A stretch of 64,000 nucleotides of DNA from Streptomyces sp. 6-11-2 (lineage in GTDB: Bacteria; Actinomycetota; Actinomycetes; Streptomycetales; Streptomycetaceae). The notes beneath the pieces are model-generated. The model had not been told where the DNA came from, did not search any database, and worked only from the letters and a program-made list of their open reading frames with translations. Each line of letters opens with the position of its first letter. Position 1 is the stretch's first letter. Shown here one piece after another: positions 16,895 to 25,542 of the stretch. The position numbers were made by a program, and so were the translations under genes. The stretch spans positions 868,001 to 932,000 of the forward strand of contig NZ_BJOR01000001.1 of assembly GCF_006540305.1 (NCBI RefSeq), written 5' to 3'.

Positions 16895-17746
16895 ATGGTC
16901 GAAGAGCCGGTCTTGGTGCTTGCGGCAACCGGAGGACAGGGCAGGGCTGTTGCCGACGCACTGCTGGGCCGCGGGGCCCGGGTCCGCGCGCTGGTGCGCG
17001 ACCCCGCGCGGAAAGCGGCACGGGAACTGGCCGACCGGGGTGTCGAAGTGATGGCGGGATCCCTGAGCGATCGCGGGTCGCTCGCCGCCGCGATGAGCGG
17101 GGTGGCGGGCGTCTTCGCGTTCACCACCCCCTTCGAGGCCGGCGTCGAGGCGGAGGTGGGCCAGGGACGGGCCATCCTGGCTGCCGCCGAGGAGGCGGGC
17201 GTGCCGCATCTCGTGTTCAGCTCGGTCGCCGGCGCCGACCAGGAGAGCGGGGTACCGCACTTCGAGAGCAAGGCACGCATCGAAGCCGAACTGGCCGCAG
17301 GCGACGTGCCCCATACGATCCTGGGGCCGACGTATTTCTTCGACAACGCTCTCGGCGGAGCGGAGCGCGTCCTCGACGGCGTCCTCGACCTGCCGCTGCC
17401 GCCCGACCGGCCGTTGCAGCAGCTTGCCCGCCCCGACCTCGGAGCGTTCGCGGCGGAAGTGCTGCTCGACCCCGCCCGCTACGCGGGGCAGCGCATCGAA
17501 CTGGCAAGCGACGCGCCCACACCCACGCAGATGGCGGCCGCGCTCGGCGCGGCGCTCGGACGGGAGGTCCGCCATGAGCAAGTGCCTTTGACGGCGGTCG
17601 CCAACCCGGACATGCACGCAATGTGGACGTTCCTGAACGGACCCGGCTATCGCGTCGACATCCCCGCACTGCACGCCGCTCACCCGGAGATCCCTTGGAC
17701 CGGCTTCGCCGACTGGGCGCACGGCACGTTCGCGACGGCCCGCTGA
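16895..17746 (+). CDS. NmrA-like NAD(P)-binding protein
   Basis: 283 residues from ATG 16895, preceded by GGAAGG. The longer upstream reading lacks domain support. The first strand and loop, PVLVLAATGGQGRAVADALL, form a Rossmann dinucleotide site of the atypical SDR/NmrA type. VRALVRDPARKAA follows, where Arg residues usually favour NADP. The family includes redox-sensing regulators without catalytic residues and quinone or isoflavone reductases. I see no clear YxxxK, so catalysis is uncertain. It is divergent from the monooxygenase operon and may share the regulatory region. It converges with the GH127 gene, leaving a 170-bp gap in which I see nothing definite. Confidence 0.82.
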   Translation: MVEEPVLVLAATGGQGRAVADALLGRGARVRALVRDPARKAARELADRGVEVMAGSLSDRGSLAAAMSGVAGVFAFTTPFEAGVEAEVGQGRAILAAAEEAGVPHLVFSSVAGADQESGVPHFESKARIEAELAAGDVPHTILGPTYFFDNALGGAERVLDGVLDLPLPPDRPLQQLARPDLGAFAAEVLLDPARYAGQRIELASDAPTPTQMAAALGAALGREVRHEQVPLTAVANPDMHAMWTFLNGPGYRVDIPALHAAHPEIPWTGFADWAHGTFATAR

Positions 17747-17916
17747 AGCAGCCCGTTTGCCGATCCAGTCGCGTCGGGTCCTGCGGAGCGTGGCCATCGG
17801 GTCGTGACCGGCGAAGAGCTCCGGAAAGCCGCGAACACTTCGTGCCCGCACGAACGTTCAGGGAGACGGTCGCCGGCGGAGACGGCAGTCCGGCCGCCGC
17901 CGTCACCGCCCGGGCC

Positions 17917-20379
17917 TCACGAAAGCCGGACCCGCCAGGCCAGCACGCCACCGGAGACGCCGGTCCGCAGTCGCACGCGCAGGCGCAGGGCGGTGACGGT
18001 CACCGGCTCGTAGGAGACGTGGTTGAACGTGTCGGTGGCCGTGCCGTATGCCGAGGCGCCGCTCACCGGCTGCCAGACACCCGCGGGTGACCGGTACTCC
18101 AACTGCCAGGACTGCGGTACCCGGCAGGCGCCGTGGCCGGTGTCGTCGTACCAGTACACCGACACCCCGCTCGTGCGGACCGGCTCGGCGTACTCGTACC
18201 GCACCCACTCCTCCGTGCCGGTCCGGTCCCACCAGGTGAAGCGGGGTATGGACTGGTCGAAGGAGTCCGCGGGCCCGGCCGTGGCGTTGATGATCAGGGC
18301 CTGGGGGCTGTCCACGCCGCTGAAGGACGCGGTGCAGGCGACCCATTCGCACGCCCGCCGGCCCGATTCCGCCGTGGGAAAGGCGGTGATGCGCAGCCGC
18401 GCGGCGGCGGACGGGATCAGCGTGATGTGCTCGACCGGCTCGGTGGAGCGCGCCGGGCTCTGCTGGAGCGGCGCCGCCACGTCCTGGTCGTCGGCCTGCC
18501 AGGCGGGGACACGGCGCGCCTTGGCCCGCATGCGGACGGGGGTGCCGGTGTGCGTGAACGGGTTGGCGGCGTGGGCGCGGGTGCGCTCCGGGGTGAAGGA
18601 GCGGGCGGGGTCCTTCTCGTCCAGTACCAGGGCGTAGTTCCACGGCGAGGCCGGGCGCACCTCGTACTCGGGCCAGTCCTCGGTACCGGCGAACCGCGTC
18701 CACTCCTCCTCGATCCGGAGGGAGTAGGTCAGCGGACCGTGGTCGACGGAGACCGAGTCGCGGTTCGCGCCCCAGGTGCGCACCGTGGTGCGCATGGGCA
18801 GGCGCAGTTCCACGGTGTCGCGGTGCTGCCAGGGGCGGTCCAGCACCAGGTATCCGCCGCTGCCGCAGGCCTGCGCGGGGCGGCCGTTCACCAGCACCGT
18901 GGGGGCCTGGCACCAGCCCGGCACGCGCAGGTAGAGCGGGAAGCGCACCGTCCGGGGTGCGGACAGGGTGAAGGTGACGGTCTCGCCGAACGGGTAGTCG
19001 GTGCGTTCGGCGATGGAGACCGTGGTGCCGTCGGCCACGTCGGCGCGCACCGAGGACTCCGCGTACAGCGAGGCGCACAGGCCGCCGTCGGCACTGGCCA
19101 GCCAGAGTTCCTCGGCGTAGTAGGGCCAGCCCATGCCGTAGTTGTGCGGGCAGCAGCGGTACTGGTGGATGCCGGGCATGTACGCCTGCATGGCGAAGCG
19201 GTTGTCGAACTGGCCATGTGACTTGGGGACGTTGTCGAGCTGGATGCCGTTGGCGGAGGTCGCGTAGTGGATGCCCTTGTGCAGCGGGTCGAGCGCGGCC
19301 GGCAGCAGGTTCAGCGCCAGCTCCTCGCAGCGGTCGGCCCACACCGCGTCGCCGGTGATGCGGGTGAGCAGCTGATGGCTGTGCATGTACTCGACGATGC
19401 CGCAGGTCTCGAAGCCCTGGCGGGGATCGTGGTAGCCGCTGCGGGCGTTCTCGTCCCCGGCGAAGCCGCCGCCGGGGAACTGCCCGTACCGGCGCATCAC
19501 GGTGTCGTAGACGCGGTAGGTGGCGTCACGGAAGGACGGGTCGCCGGCCAGAACGCCGTACTGGGCCGGTTCGCGGAAGCCCTGGGCCAGGTTGACGTTG
19601 TGCCAGGTGGGTATCGCGGTGGTGTAGTCGGCGCTGTTGGCGTGGATCCTGTGCACCAGGTCCAGCAGCCAGGAGTCGCCGGTGCGGTTGTACAGCCAGT
19701 AGGCCGTGTCGATGGTGTCGCCGCAGCGGGCGGAGCCCCAGCCCTGTCCGAACAGTTCGGCAGGCTGCGTATCGAGGTACTTCAGCCACCCCCGCAGCGC
19801 CGGGACGACCCGGTCGTCGCCGCTGTACTCGTGCCAGGTGCGCAGGGCGTCCAGCACCGGCATGTAGGGCCAGAAGTCCGGGCCGCCGTTGAGCGCCGTA
19901 CGCAGCGCGGACGGGCCGAAGAAGCCGTCCGGCTGCCGGGTGGCCAGGATGCGGTCGATCCAGGCGCGGGTCAGCTCCAGCGTCCTGGCGTCGCCGGTGA
20001 CGTAGCCGAGGTCGCCGAAGCCGCGCAGCCAGTACGGCAGTTCCTCCCAGCCGTCCCTGTCGGGCACGGCCCAGCCGCTGGTGGCCGGGGAGAGGTAGTC
20101 GGAGACCTCCGGCAGGCGCCCGTTGAGGCCGTTCAGCTGGAGGTCGAGCTGTTCGCGCAGCCAGCCCTTGGGGGTGACGCTGCCCGGGGGAAGCCGCAGA
20201 AAGGGCTCCTGCCGCAACGGGGCCCGGTTGGCCGGGTATCGGGCGGCAGCGCGGGTGGGGCCGACCAGACGCACCGGCGGCCGGGGCGCGGCCGCCTGCG
20301 CGGGCAGACCCGCCGTTCCGGCCAGCGCTGCGCCACCGACGACGGCCAGTGAGCGGTTGAGGAACGCGCGACGTTCCAT
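17917..20379 (-). CDS. Tat-exported GH127 beta-L-arabinofuranosidase-like enzyme
   Basis: 820 residues from ATG 20379, where AAGGAAGGA lies upstream and a twin-arginine signal (ERRAFLNRS, then a hydrophobic stretch to about residue 30) begins. The extra 84 codons of open frame upstream are rejected. The catalytic region matches GH127 (DUF1680). E324 and C326 in FETCGIVEY, with C409-C410 in YRCCPHNYG, correspond to the Glu/Cys zinc site and cysteine nucleophile of characterised GH127 enzymes. The C-terminal region ends in a beta-rich domain (VRTSGVSVYWYDD), like discoidin-type binding modules. It probably removes beta-L-arabinofuranose from plant glycans outside the cell. It is divergent from a GH2 enzyme and near a furanose-type ABC importer. 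Confidence 0.88.
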   Translation of the reverse strand: MERRAFLNRSLAVVGGAALAGTAGLPAQAAAPRPPVRLVGPTRAAARYPANRAPLRQEPFLRLPPGSVTPKGWLREQLDLQLNGLNGRLPEVSDYLSPATSGWAVPDRDGWEELPYWLRGFGDLGYVTGDARTLELTRAWIDRILATRQPDGFFGPSALRTALNGGPDFWPYMPVLDALRTWHEYSGDDRVVPALRGWLKYLDTQPAELFGQGWGSARCGDTIDTAYWLYNRTGDSWLLDLVHRIHANSADYTTAIPTWHNVNLAQGFREPAQYGVLAGDPSFRDATYRVYDTVMRRYGQFPGGGFAGDENARSGYHDPRQGFETCGIVEYMHSHQLLTRITGDAVWADRCEELALNLLPAALDPLHKGIHYATSANGIQLDNVPKSHGQFDNRFAMQAYMPGIHQYRCCPHNYGMGWPYYAEELWLASADGGLCASLYAESSVRADVADGTTVSIAERTDYPFGETVTFTLSAPRTVRFPLYLRVPGWCQAPTVLVNGRPAQACGSGGYLVLDRPWQHRDTVELRLPMRTTVRTWGANRDSVSVDHGPLTYSLRIEEEWTRFAGTEDWPEYEVRPASPWNYALVLDEKDPARSFTPERTRAHAANPFTHTGTPVRMRAKARRVPAWQADDQDVAAPLQQSPARSTEPVEHITLIPSAAARLRITAFPTAESGRRACEWVACTASFSGVDSPQALIINATAGPADSFDQSIPRFTWWDRTGTEEWVRYEYAEPVRTSGVSVYWYDDTGHGACRVPQSWQLEYRSPAGVWQPVSGASAYGTATDTFNHVSYEPVTVTALRLRVRLRTGVSGGVLAWRVRLS

Positions 20380-20526
20380 GCGGACGTCCTTCCTTAACTG
20401 CCGGAGGTGGGACAGGGCGGTGGGACGACGAGGAGACCGCCGGCCGGCGGCGGTCGTGGTGGGGGATGACGGCCGGCGCGTGCGGACCGGCCGGCGGCGC
20501 TGTGCGGACGCGGCGTCAGCGCGCCT

Positions 20527-20538
20527 TATAACGTTGGA
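20527..20538 (+). promoter_or_regulatory. LacI-type operator candidate, site 1
   Basis: TATAACGTTGGA contains the palindromic AACGTT core. The same 12 bases occur inverted at 20719-20730, 192 bp away. The site lies about 150 bp upstream of the GH127 start. LacI-family operators have a central CpG palindrome of this kind, and a LacI gene lies at 29228 in the same locus. Confidence 0.6.
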
Positions 20539-20718
20539 GAGACTGCCGCCGACAGGAATGACAGCATGCGCGAGCGGTCGTGTCCAGACCTCGAACGGCG
20601 CCTGCTCGCCGCTGACTTGGATGTCTTGCAACCGGGGCCGTGTCGGTGCACATCGGTTGGGGTCCGGGGTCTGGACAGGGTTGCGAGGGCCCTGCTTTCA
20701 TGCTCCCGCGCCGACTTT

Positions 20719-20730
20719 TCCAACGTTATA
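20719..20730 (-). promoter_or_regulatory. LacI-type operator candidate, site 2
   Basis: TCCAACGTTATA is the exact reverse complement of site 1. It lies 113 bp upstream of the GH2 gene start. Two inverted copies, one near each divergent gene, suggest that one regulator controls both glycosidases, perhaps by looping the 463-bp region. I see no third full copy in front of the ABC transporter genes. Confidence 0.6.
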
Positions 20731-20842
20731 CAAGACGCTTCCGCTGCGCTTCCCACGGTGTTTCCCGCTGTGCCGCGCGGCGCGAGCGTCTCCTTCGGCG
20801 CAGGTTCAGGCGTGGACAATTTCCGTTACGGAAAGGGTGAGC

Positions 20843-23800
20843 ATGAGCCCAGGCAGACTCCGAATACCCTTCCTCGGCCGACTCGCTGCGTTGCTGCCAC
20901 TGCTGCTGGGAGCCGCGTTGCTGGTCCCGGCCCAGGTGAGTGCCGCACCCGCTGCGGCGTCCCCTCCCTCCGCCGGGGCCGCCGACCTCGGCCTGCGAGG
21001 TGACTACTACCGGATGTCCAGCACCACGGCGCTGGACTTCGCGTCGTACACCGGCACCCGGATCGACAACTCCCTCTACGTCGACGACCTGCTGCCCACG
21101 CTGCGCGCCTACGCCGGGACCACGGACAACGTCGCGGTGCGCTGGACGGGCCGGCTCCAGGTGCCCGCGGACGGCGTCTACACCTTCTACATCAAGGGCG
21201 ACAACGGTTTCCGGATGTCCCTCGACGGGGACAGTGTGATCGACCACTGGACCACCGACTGGGACGTCCAGACGACCTCCGAGGCGATCACCCTGACGGC
21301 CGGTCCGCACGACCTCGCGGTCGACTACAACCAGGGCAACGGCGGGGCCTACCTGCACACCGAGTGGTCGGGGCCGGGCTTCTCCCGGCAGCCGATCCCC
21401 GACTCGGCGCTGCGCCTGCCGGCCGGCTTCGCCCCCGCCGACGCCAAGGGCACCGTCGCCACGACCGGACGGACCGCCACGATCGAACTGCCCTCCGCCG
21501 TGAAGGCCGTTCCGGCCGACGCGGCCAAGCATCTCGCGGTGGTCTCCGGAGGCACCCTCTGGTCCCCCACCGTGGCCAGGGATCCCAAGAACGCCTCCAG
21601 GCTCCTGGTCACCCCGGGCAAGGACGACACTCCCGTCTCCCTCAACGCCGACGTGCGGATCAGCTACGACGGCAAGGGCGGCATCACCACCGCCCACGGC
21701 GAACTCGGACCCTTCTCCGTGGTGGCGCAGAACAACTCCACCTGGTACTTCGCCACCAAGTGGGCCAAGGACGTCTCCGCCGACAACGCCCTGCCCGAGT
21801 ACCCGCGGCCGCAGCTGACCCGCAAGAACTGGCAGAACCTCAACGGCACCTGGCAGTTCCAGGCCACCCAGCAGGACGCCGCGCTGCCCACCGGGAAGCT
21901 CACCGGGAAGATCCTGGTGCCGTATCCGATGGAGTCGGCCCTGTCCGGCGTCGCCAAGCACCACGACTGGTCGCTGTACCAGCGCACCTTCACCGTGCCG
22001 AACGGCTGGAAGGTGGGATCGGGCAACCGGCTGCGGCTGAACTTCGGCGCGGTGGACCACGAAGCCTGGGTCTACGTCAACGGCAGGCAGGTCGCCCACC
22101 ACCTGGGCGGCTACGAGGAGTTCGGCGCCGACGTGACCGACGCGCTCACCGGACGCGGGCAGCAGACCCTGCTGGTGAAGGTCAAGGACACCACGAACGA
22201 CAAGTACGCGCTCGGCAAGCAGTCCACCGATCCGAGCGGCATCTGGTACACCCCGACCTCCGGCATCTGGCAGACCGTCTGGATGGAGCCCGTCGCCGCG
22301 GCGAGCGTCGACTCGCTGGTGCTCACCCCGGACCTGGCGGACAACTCGCTCTCCGTCACCGTGCGCCCCGCTGCCGGCACCGCCCCGACGGCGAAGGCCA
22401 CCGCCACCGCCTACGCCGGCAACAAGGCCGTGGGATCGGTCACCGGCCGAGCCGGTACCGCGCTGCGCATCCCGATCAGCAAGCCGCACCTGTGGAGCCC
22501 GGACGACCCGTACCTGTACAACCTCAAGGTGACCCTGGACGGCGGACGTGCCGGAAAGGACGAGGTCGGCTCCTACTTCGGCATGCGGTCGATCGAGGTC
22601 GCCCCGGTCGGCGGCGTCAACAAGATCGTGCTCAACGGGAAACCCACTTTCGTGATGGCCACCCTGGACCAGGGGTTCTGGCCGGACGGCCTGTACACCG
22701 CGCCGACCGACGAGGCCCTGAAGTACGACCTGGTGGAGCACAAGAAGCTCGGCTTCAACGCGGTGCGCAAGCACATCAAGGTGGAGCCGGCCCGCTGGTA
22801 CTACTGGGCCGACCGGCTCGGTCTGATGGTGTGGCAGGACATGCCGAGCCGTATGACGGCGGCGGCGGGCACACCGGAGACCCAGACCTTCATCGACCAG
22901 GTGCACACGATCGTCGACCAGCACATCAGCAGCCCGTCGATCGTCATGTGGACCATGATGAACGAGGGCTGGGGCGAATGGAGCAAGGCCGCCACCGGTG
23001 AGCTCGCGGATGCGGTCAAGAAGCAGGACCCGTCCCGTCTCGTCGATGCCCACTCCGGGGTCAACTGCTGTGCCTCCAAGGGTGATTCGGGGCGAGGCGA
23101 CATCATCGACTTCCACGACTACCACGGCCCGGCGAACCCCGCCCCCGACGCCACCCGGGCGTCCGTCGACGGAGAGCACGGCGGCTACTCGTACGTCGTT
23201 CCGGGCCACATCCTGGGGACTGCCGGCGGTCAGGACTACGGTGACGCCGCCACCAGCACGGAGGAGCTGACCAAGGCATACGTGGAGAACACCAGGAAGC
23301 TGATCCAGCGTGCCTCCTGCGGGCTCTCCGGCTCGGTCTACACCCAGGTCACGGACGTGGAGGGCGAACTCAACGGCCTGCTCACCTACGACCGCAAGGT
23401 GGTCAAGGTGCTCCCCGGCCCGGTGCGGGAGATCAACCAGCAGGTCATCGCGGCGGGCTCCGCCGCGGGCGGGGTGAACGTCCCGGCGGGCACCCCGGGA
23501 CCGGCCGGAGTGTCCTGGTGGCCGCTGCACCAGCAGACCGGCACGGTGGCCACGGACGTCGCCGGCGGACACGACGGCACCCTCAAGGGCGGCGCGACCT
23601 GGACCTCCGGGCCGAACGGCGGCGCGCTGCGACTGGACGGCACGACCGGTTACGTCGACGCCGGCGCGCCCGTCCTGGACACCGAGAAGGGCGACTACTC
23701 GGTGGCCGCCTGGGTCCGGCTGGACGACAAGGGCCACTTCAGCACCGCGGTGTCCATCGACGGCGACAGGAGCAGCGTCTTCTACCTCCAGTACTCCCAG

Positions 23801-24142
23801 GCCGACAAGCGGTTCGCGTTCAGCTTCTCCGGCGCCCGGGCGCTCGCGAACAGCATCGGTGAGCCGCAGGCCGGCAAGTGGTACCACCTGGTCGGCAGTT
23901 ACAGCCACCGGGACGGGGCGCTGCGGATCTACGTGGACGGCACCGAGGCGGGCTCCACCCGCGCCTGCAACGGAGAGGTGCCCACCGGAAACCTGGTGAT
24001 CGGCCGCGGCAAGTACAACGGCGGTCCGGTCGACCACTGGACCGGTGCGATCGCCGACGTCCACGCCTACGACCGCGCCCTGAGCGGGGCCGAGGTGGCT
24101 TCGCTGGCCGCCCACGAACCCGCCGCACCCACCAGGCGGTGA
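20843..24142 (+). CDS. Secreted multidomain GH2 glycosidase (PA14 - GH2 - LamG)
   Basis: 1099 residues from ATG 20843, preceded by AAAGGG. Residues 1 to about 34 form a signal peptide ending in VSA. Residues about 48-188 form a PA14 domain (GVYTFYIKGDNGFRMSLDG, HDLAVDYNQG). From about residue 300 comes a GH2 sugar-binding sandwich (NWQNLNGTWQFQ, YQRTFTVP), an Ig-like domain and a TIM barrel. E708 in TMMNEGWGEW is the acid/base and E778 in VDGEHGGYS the likely nucleophile. Residues about 900-1090 form a LamG/concanavalin-like module (YSVAAWVRL, WYHLVGSY, GAIADVHAYDRALSG). GH2 includes beta-galactosidases, mannosidases, glucuronidases and arabinosidases; the substrate here is not fixed by sequence. 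Its divergent GH127 partner and sugar importer support work on arabinose- or galactose-containing glycans. Confidence 0.9.
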   Translation: MSPGRLRIPFLGRLAALLPLLLGAALLVPAQVSAAPAAASPPSAGAADLGLRGDYYRMSSTTALDFASYTGTRIDNSLYVDDLLPTLRAYAGTTDNVAVRWTGRLQVPADGVYTFYIKGDNGFRMSLDGDSVIDHWTTDWDVQTTSEAITLTAGPHDLAVDYNQGNGGAYLHTEWSGPGFSRQPIPDSALRLPAGFAPADAKGTVATTGRTATIELPSAVKAVPADAAKHLAVVSGGTLWSPTVARDPKNASRLLVTPGKDDTPVSLNADVRISYDGKGGITTAHGELGPFSVVAQNNSTWYFATKWAKDVSADNALPEYPRPQLTRKNWQNLNGTWQFQATQQDAALPTGKLTGKILVPYPMESALSGVAKHHDWSLYQRTFTVPNGWKVGSGNRLRLNFGAVDHEAWVYVNGRQVAHHLGGYEEFGADVTDALTGRGQQTLLVKVKDTTNDKYALGKQSTDPSGIWYTPTSGIWQTVWMEPVAAASVDSLVLTPDLADNSLSVTVRPAAGTAPTAKATATAYAGNKAVGSVTGRAGTALRIPISKPHLWSPDDPYLYNLKVTLDGGRAGKDEVGSYFGMRSIEVAPVGGVNKIVLNGKPTFVMATLDQGFWPDGLYTAPTDEALKYDLVEHKKLGFNAVRKHIKVEPARWYYWADRLGLMVWQDMPSRMTAAAGTPETQTFIDQVHTIVDQHISSPSIVMWTMMNEGWGEWSKAATGELADAVKKQDPSRLVDAHSGVNCCASKGDSGRGDIIDFHDYHGPANPAPDATRASVDGEHGGYSYVVPGHILGTAGGQDYGDAATSTEELTKAYVENTRKLIQRASCGLSGSVYTQVTDVEGELNGLLTYDRKVVKVLPGPVREINQQVIAAGSAAGGVNVPAGTPGPAGVSWWPLHQQTGTVATDVAGGHDGTLKGGATWTSGPNGGALRLDGTTGYVDAGAPVLDTEKGDYSVAAWVRLDDKGHFSTAVSIDGDRSSVFYLQYSQADKRFAFSFSGARALANSIGEPQAGKWYHLVGSYSHRDGALRIYVDGTEAGSTRACNGEVPTGNLVIGRGKYNGGPVDHWTGAIADVHAYDRALSGAEVASLAAHEPAAPTRR

Positions 24143-24149
24143 CGCGGGC

Positions 24150-24181
24150 GGGAGGCCCCCGGTCCACCCCGGGGGCCTCCC
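24150..24181 (+). terminator. Perfect 13-bp stem terminator after the GH2 gene
   Basis: GGGAGGCCCCCGG (24150-24162) and its exact reverse complement (24169-24181) enclose a 6-nt loop only 8 bp after the GH2 stop. This should end GH2 transcription, so the ABC transporter genes downstream need their own promoter. Confidence 0.85.
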
Positions 24182-24218
24182 GGCCCCCTCCCTGGCCCTG
24201 ACCCGGCCTAGCCGCTGA

Positions 24219-24266
24219 CCTGCCCCTGCCCCTGCCCCTGCCCCTGCCCCTGCCCCTGCCCCTGCC
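24219..24266 (+). repeat. Tandem hexamer repeat (CCTGCC)x8
   Basis: Eight perfect head-to-tail copies of CCTGCC lie between the GH2 terminator and the sugar-binding lipoprotein gene. Being a multiple of six and non-coding here, copy number could vary by slippage and change promoter spacing. The rest of this 249-bp gap shows no gene. Confidence 0.9.
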
Positions 24267-24391
24267 GAGAACGTGTGCGACGCCGCATTCCCACCCTGTG
24301 GCCCCTTCGGTGCCCCTTCGGCGATCCGGACGACGCCGTCGACCTCGCCGTGACACAGCAGTCGCCCCACCACGCAAGGAGTGCAACGACC

Positions 24392-25474
24392 ATGACCAGC
24401 CCTCGCAGATCCCGTCTCGTGGCCGCCGTCTGCCTCGCTGCCGCCGCGGCCCTCGCCGCCGGCTGCTCCAAGGAGGAGGGCAGCGGCACGGCCTCCTCCG
24501 ACACCAGCCAGGGCGCCCAGGTGGTGCAGTCGCCGTCCGCCGACTCCTCGGGATCGGGCTGCACCCTGGAGGCCTACGGCGCCACCAAGATCGACCTGAA
24601 GAACGCGGTCGTCGGCTTCTCGCAGTCCGAGAAGGAGGCCAACCCCTTCCGGATCGCCGAGACCCAATCCATCAAGGACGAGGCCGCCAAACTGGGCGTC
24701 AAGAAGCTGCTCACCACCAACGCCCAGTCCCAACTGTCGAAGCAGATCAGCGACATCAAGGACATGCTGGCCCAGGGTGCGCAACTGCTGATCGTGGCGC
24801 CGCTGAACTCCGACGGCCTGGAACCGGCGCTCCAGGCCGCCGCGGCCAAGCACGTGCCCGTGATCACCGTCGACCGCAAGCTCAACGCCACCGCCTGCAA
24901 GGACTATGTGGCCTTCCTCGGCTCGGACTTCGTCGAGCAGGGCAAGCGGGCCGCGGACGCGATGATCCAGGTGACCGGCGGCAAGGGGAAGGTCGCGATC
25001 CTGCTGGGCTCGTCCGGGAACAACGTCACCACCGACCGCACCAAGGGCTTCGTCGACCAGCTCAAGGCCAAGGCCCCGGGCCTGGAGATCGTGGCCCAGC
25101 AGACCGGTGAGTTCGCCCGCGACAAGGGCCAGCAGGTGATGGAGCAGCTGATCCAGTCCAAGCCGGACATCACCGCCGTGTACGCGGAGAACGACGAGAT
25201 GGGCCTGGGCGCCGTCACCGCCCTCAAGGGAGCCGGCAAGAAGCCCGGCAAGGACGTCAAGATCGTCTCCATCGACGGCACCCGCAACGCGGTGCAGGCC
25301 CTGGCCGACGGCCAGTACAACGGGGTGATCGAGTCCAACCCCCGGTTCGGCCCGCTGGCCTTCGACACCGCGCAGAAGTTCTTCGCCGGCGAGTCCATCC
25401 CGGAGAACGTGATCATCTCCGACCGCGCCTACGACGCGTCCAACGCCAAGGACTCCCTGTCCGGAGCCTACTGA
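24392..25474 (+). CDS. Sugar ABC transporter substrate-binding lipoprotein (YtfQ-like)
   Basis: 360 residues from ATG 24392, with AAGGAG upstream; an open frame further upstream lacks support. The lipoprotein signal has lipobox LAAGC with C25 as the lipidated residue. The mature part is a type I periplasmic-binding fold: AVVGFSQSEKEANPFRIAETQSI, LIVAPLNSDGLEPAL, VYAENDEMGLGA, KIVSIDGT. The sequence is closest in feel to YtfQ-type binders of galactofuranose or arabinofuranose. It is first in a row with one double ATPase and two permeases, the same order as ytfQ-ytfR-ytfT-yjfF. It should capture a sugar at the outer face of the membrane, probably one freed by the GH127 and GH2 enzymes upstream. 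Confidence 0.9.
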   Translation: MTSPRRSRLVAAVCLAAAAALAAGCSKEEGSGTASSDTSQGAQVVQSPSADSSGSGCTLEAYGATKIDLKNAVVGFSQSEKEANPFRIAETQSIKDEAAKLGVKKLLTTNAQSQLSKQISDIKDMLAQGAQLLIVAPLNSDGLEPALQAAAAKHVPVITVDRKLNATACKDYVAFLGSDFVEQGKRAADAMIQVTGGKGKVAILLGSSGNNVTTDRTKGFVDQLKAKAPGLEIVAQQTGEFARDKGQQVMEQLIQSKPDITAVYAENDEMGLGAVTALKGAGKKPGKDVKIVSIDGTRNAVQALADGQYNGVIESNPRFGPLAFDTAQKFFAGESIPENVIISDRAYDASNAKDSLSGAY

Positions 25475-25542
25475 GCCGCCCCGGGCCGCCCCTGACCGGG
25501 CGGCCCGCTCCCCGCTGACCGACCGACGGAAGGCCTGACCCC

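Noticed and set aside
17852..17859. GAACGTTC as a third LacI-type operator
   Set aside because: It shares the AACGTT core but not the flanking TAT/GGA bases, and it lies just downstream of the GH127 gene's 3' end in a convergent gap.
20380..20631. An 84-residue N-terminal extension of the GH127 enzyme
   Set aside because: It covers the promoter region with an operator candidate, and the Tat signal peptide starts at ATG 20379 behind a good ribosome binding site.
24219..24266. The hexamer array as a CRISPR or attachment site
   Set aside because: It is a simple uninterrupted microsatellite without spacers, and no cas, integrase or tRNA gene is nearby.
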